Below, in pieces: positions 31,637 to 34,339 of a stretch of DNA of 34,339 nucleotides. Every line of letters begins with the position of its first letter. The stretch's first letter is position 1. The notes under the pieces are model-generated. The model did not search any database. It was not told where the DNA came from and saw only the letters and a list, made by a program, of their open reading frames with translations. Source of the DNA: Desulfobulbus sp. (GTDB lineage Bacteria > Desulfobacterota > Desulfobulbia > Desulfobulbales > Desulfobulbaceae); the NCBI GenBank assembly GCA_003604995.1, contig QZJD01000080.1, positions 1 to 34,339 of the forward strand. The letters run 5' to 3'. The translations under genes and the position numbers were made by a program.

Positions 31637-32635
31637 ATGACCAGAAAATATTTCCAGATATGCTCCCTACTGGCGGTTTTCCTGTGCGGCCTGTTCCTGA
31701 CCGAAGCGTTTGCCGCCCCGCTCATCGAAAAAATCGAGTTTGACGGAAGCGACAACAATGCGGACCGGATCATCTTCAAGCTGAACAGCGCCACCCTGCC
31801 CAAGACTTTTGCGTTGAAGGGGCCGCCCCGGGCGGTCTTCGATTTTCCGGGCACGGCCCTTGCCAAGGGAGTAAAAACGAACATTACCGCACCCGGCAAG
31901 TTCATCAAGGGGATCAGGACCGCGGAACACCGGGGCGACCAGGCCAAGACCAGGGTGGTCCTTGATCTGCTTTCAGAGGACTCCATTGATTTCAAACAGG
32001 ATTTCAACAACGTCAACAATACCCTGACCATCAGCGTCTTTGCCCTGGGCGCCGAACCGCCCCCTCCCCCTGTCGCCGCTGTACCGCCGCCGCCGAAAAC
32101 CGATAAGCCCGCGGCGGTCCCCCCGCCTCCGCCGGCAGCCCGGGAAACGCCCCCGGCGCCACCGGCAAAACCGGCCCCGGCGGTTGCCTCCATTCCCAAG
32201 CCCGCCCCGGAAACAGGCGGGGCAAGGGATGAAGCAACAGTTATCCAGCCGCTGTCGGAGGTTGGCCCGGAACAGGCCACCGAAGGCGGCACGGTCTCGC
32301 CGGTCCTTTATTCCATCGAATTCGACCGTGATGCCCAACGCGGCGAGACGATCAGCTTCAAACTTAATACCTTCAATCCGCCGGTGGTCTTCGGCATTGA
32401 GGAAGACGCGCCCCGCATTGTCTGCTTCTTCAAGGATACCGCCGCCGGACCTGACCTGCAGAACCTGCTGGACGTCAACGGCCGTTTCATTAAATCCATC
32501 CAGGTGGGAAAATACAGCAATCCCGACAACATCAGGGTGGTCCTGGACCTCATGCCCAACCAGAATTATGATCTGCAGCAGATCTTCTTCAAGGAAGACA
32601 GCATGTTCATGATCATCATCAGCACCAACGTCTGA
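31637..32635 (+). CDS. Secreted protein with two AMIN domains
   Basis: 332-residue exported protein. A signal peptide (ICSLLAVFLCGLFLTEAFA) is followed by an AMIN-type beta domain (about 28-130; FDFPGTALAKGVKTNI, RVVLDLLSEDSIDF). A Pro/Ala-rich linker (about 137-195, with PPPPPVAAVPPPP) leads to a second AMIN-type domain (about 215-332; IEFDRDAQRGETISFKLNTF, IRVVLDLMPNQNYDLQQIF). AMIN domains target amidases and secretins to peptidoglycan or the cell envelope. Here no enzymatic domain is attached, so it is likely a periplasmic scaffold or binding protein. The two halves are similar, suggesting internal duplication. The ribosome site is weak (GGAAACGAAGAG). Confidence 0.8.
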   Translation: MTRKYFQICSLLAVFLCGLFLTEAFAAPLIEKIEFDGSDNNADRIIFKLNSATLPKTFALKGPPRAVFDFPGTALAKGVKTNITAPGKFIKGIRTAEHRGDQAKTRVVLDLLSEDSIDFKQDFNNVNNTLTISVFALGAEPPPPPVAAVPPPPKTDKPAAVPPPPPAARETPPAPPAKPAPAVASIPKPAPETGGARDEATVIQPLSEVGPEQATEGGTVSPVLYSIEFDRDAQRGETISFKLNTFNPPVVFGIEEDAPRIVCFFKDTAAGPDLQNLLDVNGRFIKSIQVGKYSNPDNIRVVLDLMPNQNYDLQQIFFKEDSMFMIIISTNV

Positions 32636-32787
32636 GGGGGAACAAAGCACTCAGGAGGGAAGGCAGGAAGCGGGAGACGGCCAGGCCGCAAGTCAGAAAT
32701 ACCCCGGCCTGCGTCGTGGGTACCCACGGACGCCCTCCCTCCCCCTCCTGGACGCTTTTCCCGCAGTACCAGATACCCGGCGCATTA

Positions 32788-32804
32788 GCACCTCGGTGCT
32801 TTTC
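32788..32804 (+). terminator. Weak possible terminator after the AMIN gene
   Basis: AGCAC-CTCG-GTGCT forms a 5-bp stem with a tight tetraloop, followed by four T residues, about 150 bases past the AMIN stop. The stem is short, so this is tentative. A separate palindrome, CGTGGGTACCCACG (32715-32728), lies between. Confidence 0.3.
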
Positions 32805-32946
32805 CCCTCAATGCCTCAGCACATTGGAAGTTTGCATCAATGAGACCGGGCCGGAATCGGAGGAAGGACGTTATGTTCTACGATATTGCTCTCGTTTACC
32901 ATAGCCTGACTCCATTACCCTTCAATCTTAATGGACATGTAACAAC

Positions 32947-33053
32947 TCGTCATACCCGCGAAGGCGGTATCCATCCCCTTGACAACCAGCTGAAAATACC
33001 GGATTATCTGCTCTGCAGCAGATGATTGACACCCGTTTTCACGGGAATGACAA
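32947..33053. repeat. Decayed palindromic repeat (CGTCATNCCCGCGAAGGCGG type)
   Basis: The left end TCGTCATACCCGCGAAGGCG (from 32947) and the right end ACCCGTTTTCACGGGAATGA (33031-33050) resemble the two ends of a common dispersed bacterial repeat, here diverged. About 50 bases lie between. It directly precedes the PIN-toxin remnant. Upstream, 32636-32946 shows no gene I can support. Confidence 0.5.
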
Positions 33054-33105
33054 AATAATGCTGTTTCCGTGTTGTTACGAGTCCATCAACCATGACTCGG
33101 CCATG

Positions 33106-33240
33106 ACTGCCGCCACCCTCCCCCTCATCCACCGTGACCCTTTTGACCCCATCCTTATCGCCGAGGCCATGCGCAACGGACTGACGATCCTCACCAAGGA
33201 TCGACCCATTCCCCGCTACGGTGTGACCCCCCTCTGGTGA
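33106..33240 (+). pseudogene. C-terminal remnant of a PIN-domain (VapC-like) toxin
   Basis: The frame reads LPLIHRDPFDPILIAEAMRN, then LTILTKDRPIPRYGVTPLW and a stop. This matches the last third of VapC-type PIN ribonucleases: the HRDPFDRxLIAQA helix with its acidic residue, LTxxTxD with the metal-binding aspartate, and a closing YGVxxxW. The first about 85-90 residues, with the first catalytic acids, are missing; the sequence before it is the repeat at 32947-33053. No antitoxin gene is seen. It cannot be active as a nuclease. Confidence 0.7.
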
Positions 33241-33297
33241 ACCCAGCGAGACGGCGGCCTGGAGCGCCAATTTTCCATAATGACACCTTTTCATACA

Positions 33298-33314
33298 GAG
33301 CCTCTTGCAAAATG
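33298..33314. repeat. Solo terminus of the MITE family
   Basis: GAGCCTCTTGCAAAATG is identical to the 17-bp terminal repeat of the elements at 11577 and 25871. No matching second end or shared interior follows, so it is a truncated or decayed copy. Confidence 0.65.
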
Positions 33315-33433
33315 ACGTCAATTTCTATCCGGGTGACAGATGTAATTTTTTGCGCAACGGCAGGGGACTGAATTTTTTTCGCGCCGGAGAAGCGAAAATC
33401 ATTCTGTCCCCGAATATCTATGCCTTCATCCCC

Positions 33434-33484
33434 AAAAAACAGAGGGGGCCGGTCCCTTGCGGGAACCGGCCCCCTCTGTTTTTT
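33434..33484. terminator. Strong bidirectional intrinsic terminator
   Basis: The stem is CAGAGGGGGCCGGTCCC (33440-33456) pairing with its near-complement ending at 33478, followed by TTTTTT on the plus strand and preceded by AAAAAA, so it works on both strands. On the minus strand it closes the nrfD-merR transcript just after the merR stop. Confidence 0.88.
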
Positions 33485-33504
33485 CTTTCCTGGGTGGTGA
33501 ATGA

Positions 33505-33873
33505 TCAGGCCACGTTCTGATGTATCCTCATGACCCGTTGCGGTGCGATTGCATCCAGCCTGCGCGGCAGCAGCCCGTTGGCCATGAAGGCGCCGCACTC
33601 CTTGCGCTTCTCGAACGGACAGTCCGCGATGTTCCAGCAGGGCGTATATTGGAGGAGTTTCTTGATGGCCGCGATGGAGATCCCGTGCTCATGGATCATC
33701 TTTCGCAGGCATTCCACCCACTTCACATCGTTCATCGTGAAGTAGCGCCATTTGCCTTTGCGCATGGGGCGGATCAACTCATCCTGCTCGTAGATCCGCA
33801 GGGTACGGGGATGGACATCAAGCATCCGGGCGGCCGTACCGATGGTGAAGATTGCTTTTGTTTCGCTCATCAT
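33505..33873 (-). CDS. MerR-family regulator with C-terminal cysteines
   Basis: 122-residue DNA-binding regulator. The N-terminal winged-helix matches MerR/HspR proteins (IGTAARMLDVHPRTLRIYEQDELI, then KWRYFTMNDVKWVECLR). The C-terminal part is short and carries three cysteines, PCW (C79), DCPF (C85) and ECG (C93), after C55 in the DNA-binding half, so it could bind a metal, an iron-sulfur cluster or a sulfur species. Translation may start at 33873 or one codon later; GAGGACAG precedes both. It follows the NrfD-like gene after a 75-base gap on the same strand and probably regulates that operon. The signal is unknown. Confidence 0.8.
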   Translation of the reverse strand: MMSETKAIFTIGTAARMLDVHPRTLRIYEQDELIRPMRKGKWRYFTMNDVKWVECLRKMIHEHGISIAAIKKLLQYTPCWNIADCPFEKRKECGAFMANGLLPRRLDAIAPQRVMRIHQNVA

Positions 33874-33948
33874 TCTGTCCTCTATCGTCTCGGACGGCGG
33901 GAGAAGCCGAAGCCACCCCCCGCCATTTTTCGCTGCGTGTCCCTTCTT

Positions 33949-34339
33949 TCAATGGGCGTCGTGCAGGGCATAGGCCTTGCCGAAGAACCGCTCGCCCAGC
34001 AGGAAGGCGGCACCGACCACGCCCATGCCCGCCATCACCAGGAGCATCTCGGCCACGGACGGGGTGTAGCTCAGGACGGCCGGCGTATTTGTCGTACCGG
34101 GGAACACCGGGATGATCTGGCCGGCAACCACTGTGTTGTAGGTCCGGACAAAAAGGCCGACCAGGGTCATGAGGGCGGCCGCGGACATGGCGGGCACGCT
34201 GTTCATCCGGGTGATGATGACCAGGACCAGGGGGAGCAGGAGACCGATCGCGACCTCGAAGATCCAGAAATTGGTGGCCAGGGGGCCGCTGATCAGCGCT
34301 TCCGCGGCCATCCGGCCTTCTTCCGCACCGCCGACAAAG
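33949..34339 (-). CDS. NrfD/PsrC-like membrane protein, C-terminal part (partial)
   Basis: C-terminal about 130 residues of a polytopic membrane protein of the NrfD/polysulfide reductase type, the quinone-interacting subunit of many respiratory complexes. It has hydrophobic helices (NFWIFEVAIGLLLPLVLVI, SAAALMTLVGLFV) and the family stretch FVRTYNTVVAGQIIPVFP. The frame is open through the window edge, so its N-terminus lies outside. An internal Met at 34311 is not the start. The partner subunits should be further upstream, beyond the window. Substrate (polysulfide, sulfite, quinol or other) cannot be told. Confidence 0.8.
   Translation of the reverse strand, partial: FVGGAEEGRMAAEALISGPLATNFWIFEVAIGLLLPLVLVIITRMNSVPAMSAAALMTLVGLFVRTYNTVVAGQIIPVFPGTTNTPAVLSYTPSVAEMLLVMAGMGVVGAAFLLGERFFGKAYALHDAH

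Noticed and set aside
32716-33025. Short plus-strand frames of about 60 codons after the AMIN gene
   Set aside because: No ribosome site, no family resemblance, and they overlap the decayed repeat.

Overview
The window looks like chromosomal DNA of a high-GC anaerobe of the Desulfobacterota, most like Desulfobulbales or Desulfuromonadales relatives. I infer this from the gene families, not from a search: large multihaem cytochromes with mixed CX2CH and CX4CH haem motifs, an anaerobic benzimidazole synthase, an acetyl-CoA hydrolase fused to a GNAT domain, a TIGR03960-type radical SAM protein and a polysulfide-reductase-like NrfD protein. I see no rRNA, tRNA, CRISPR array, phage or intact insertion sequence.

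Layout. (1) 102-4343, plus strand: two tandem secreted multihaem c-type cytochromes with 10 and 15 haem motifs. They share an N-terminal half and differ in their Ig-like or PKD C-termini. (2) 4372-12096, minus strand: a vitamin B12 uptake operon, read from high to low coordinates as promoter, cobalamin riboswitch, terminator, btuB, a Dph6-like PP-loop ATPase, exbB, exbD, tonB, btuF, btuC, btuD. The genes overlap or nearly touch. (3) 12093-13706, minus: bzaF (5-hydroxybenzimidazole synthase, a ThiC paralogue) under its own cobalamin riboswitch. (4) 13963-17899, minus: a third cobalamin riboswitch driving a threonine-phosphate decarboxylase/cobyric acid synthase fusion and cbiB. Regions 2-4 together form a B12 regulon covering import, lower-ligand synthesis, aminopropanol-arm synthesis and its attachment. 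(5) 17936-23611, minus: an acetate/acetyl-CoA module with an AcuC-like deacetylase, a CBS-ACT protein (AcuB-like), an ADP-forming acyl-CoA synthetase, and an acetyl-CoA hydrolase/transferase fused to a GNAT acetyltransferase. It resembles acuABC of Bacillus, but is built around different acetate enzymes. (6) 23744-24763: a double NosL-domain protein, then a small thioredoxin-like gene on the plus strand. (7) 25388-28564, minus: trpB2, dacB and a small lipoprotein gene. (8) 28938-31499: a TIGR03960 radical SAM protein, diverging from an AMIN-domain protein (31637-32635). (9) 32640-33300: decayed DNA with a PIN-toxin remnant and repeat debris. (10) 33440 to the end, minus: a terminator, a cysteine-bearing MerR regulator and the C-terminal part of an NrfD-like membrane protein that runs off the window.

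Two copies of a small non-coding palindromic element (a MITE) stand out. Both have 17-20 bp terminal inverted repeats ending in GAGCCTCTTGCAAAATG and apparent 4-bp target duplications. Both sit exactly against the Shine-Dalgarno sequence of the next gene (btuB and the lipoprotein). One also supplies the stop codon of dacB. A solo terminus lies at 33298. The other main points of interest are the duplicated promoter-riboswitch-terminator cassette, the Dph6-like ATPase inside the B12 operon, and the acetyl-CoA/lysine-acetylation module.
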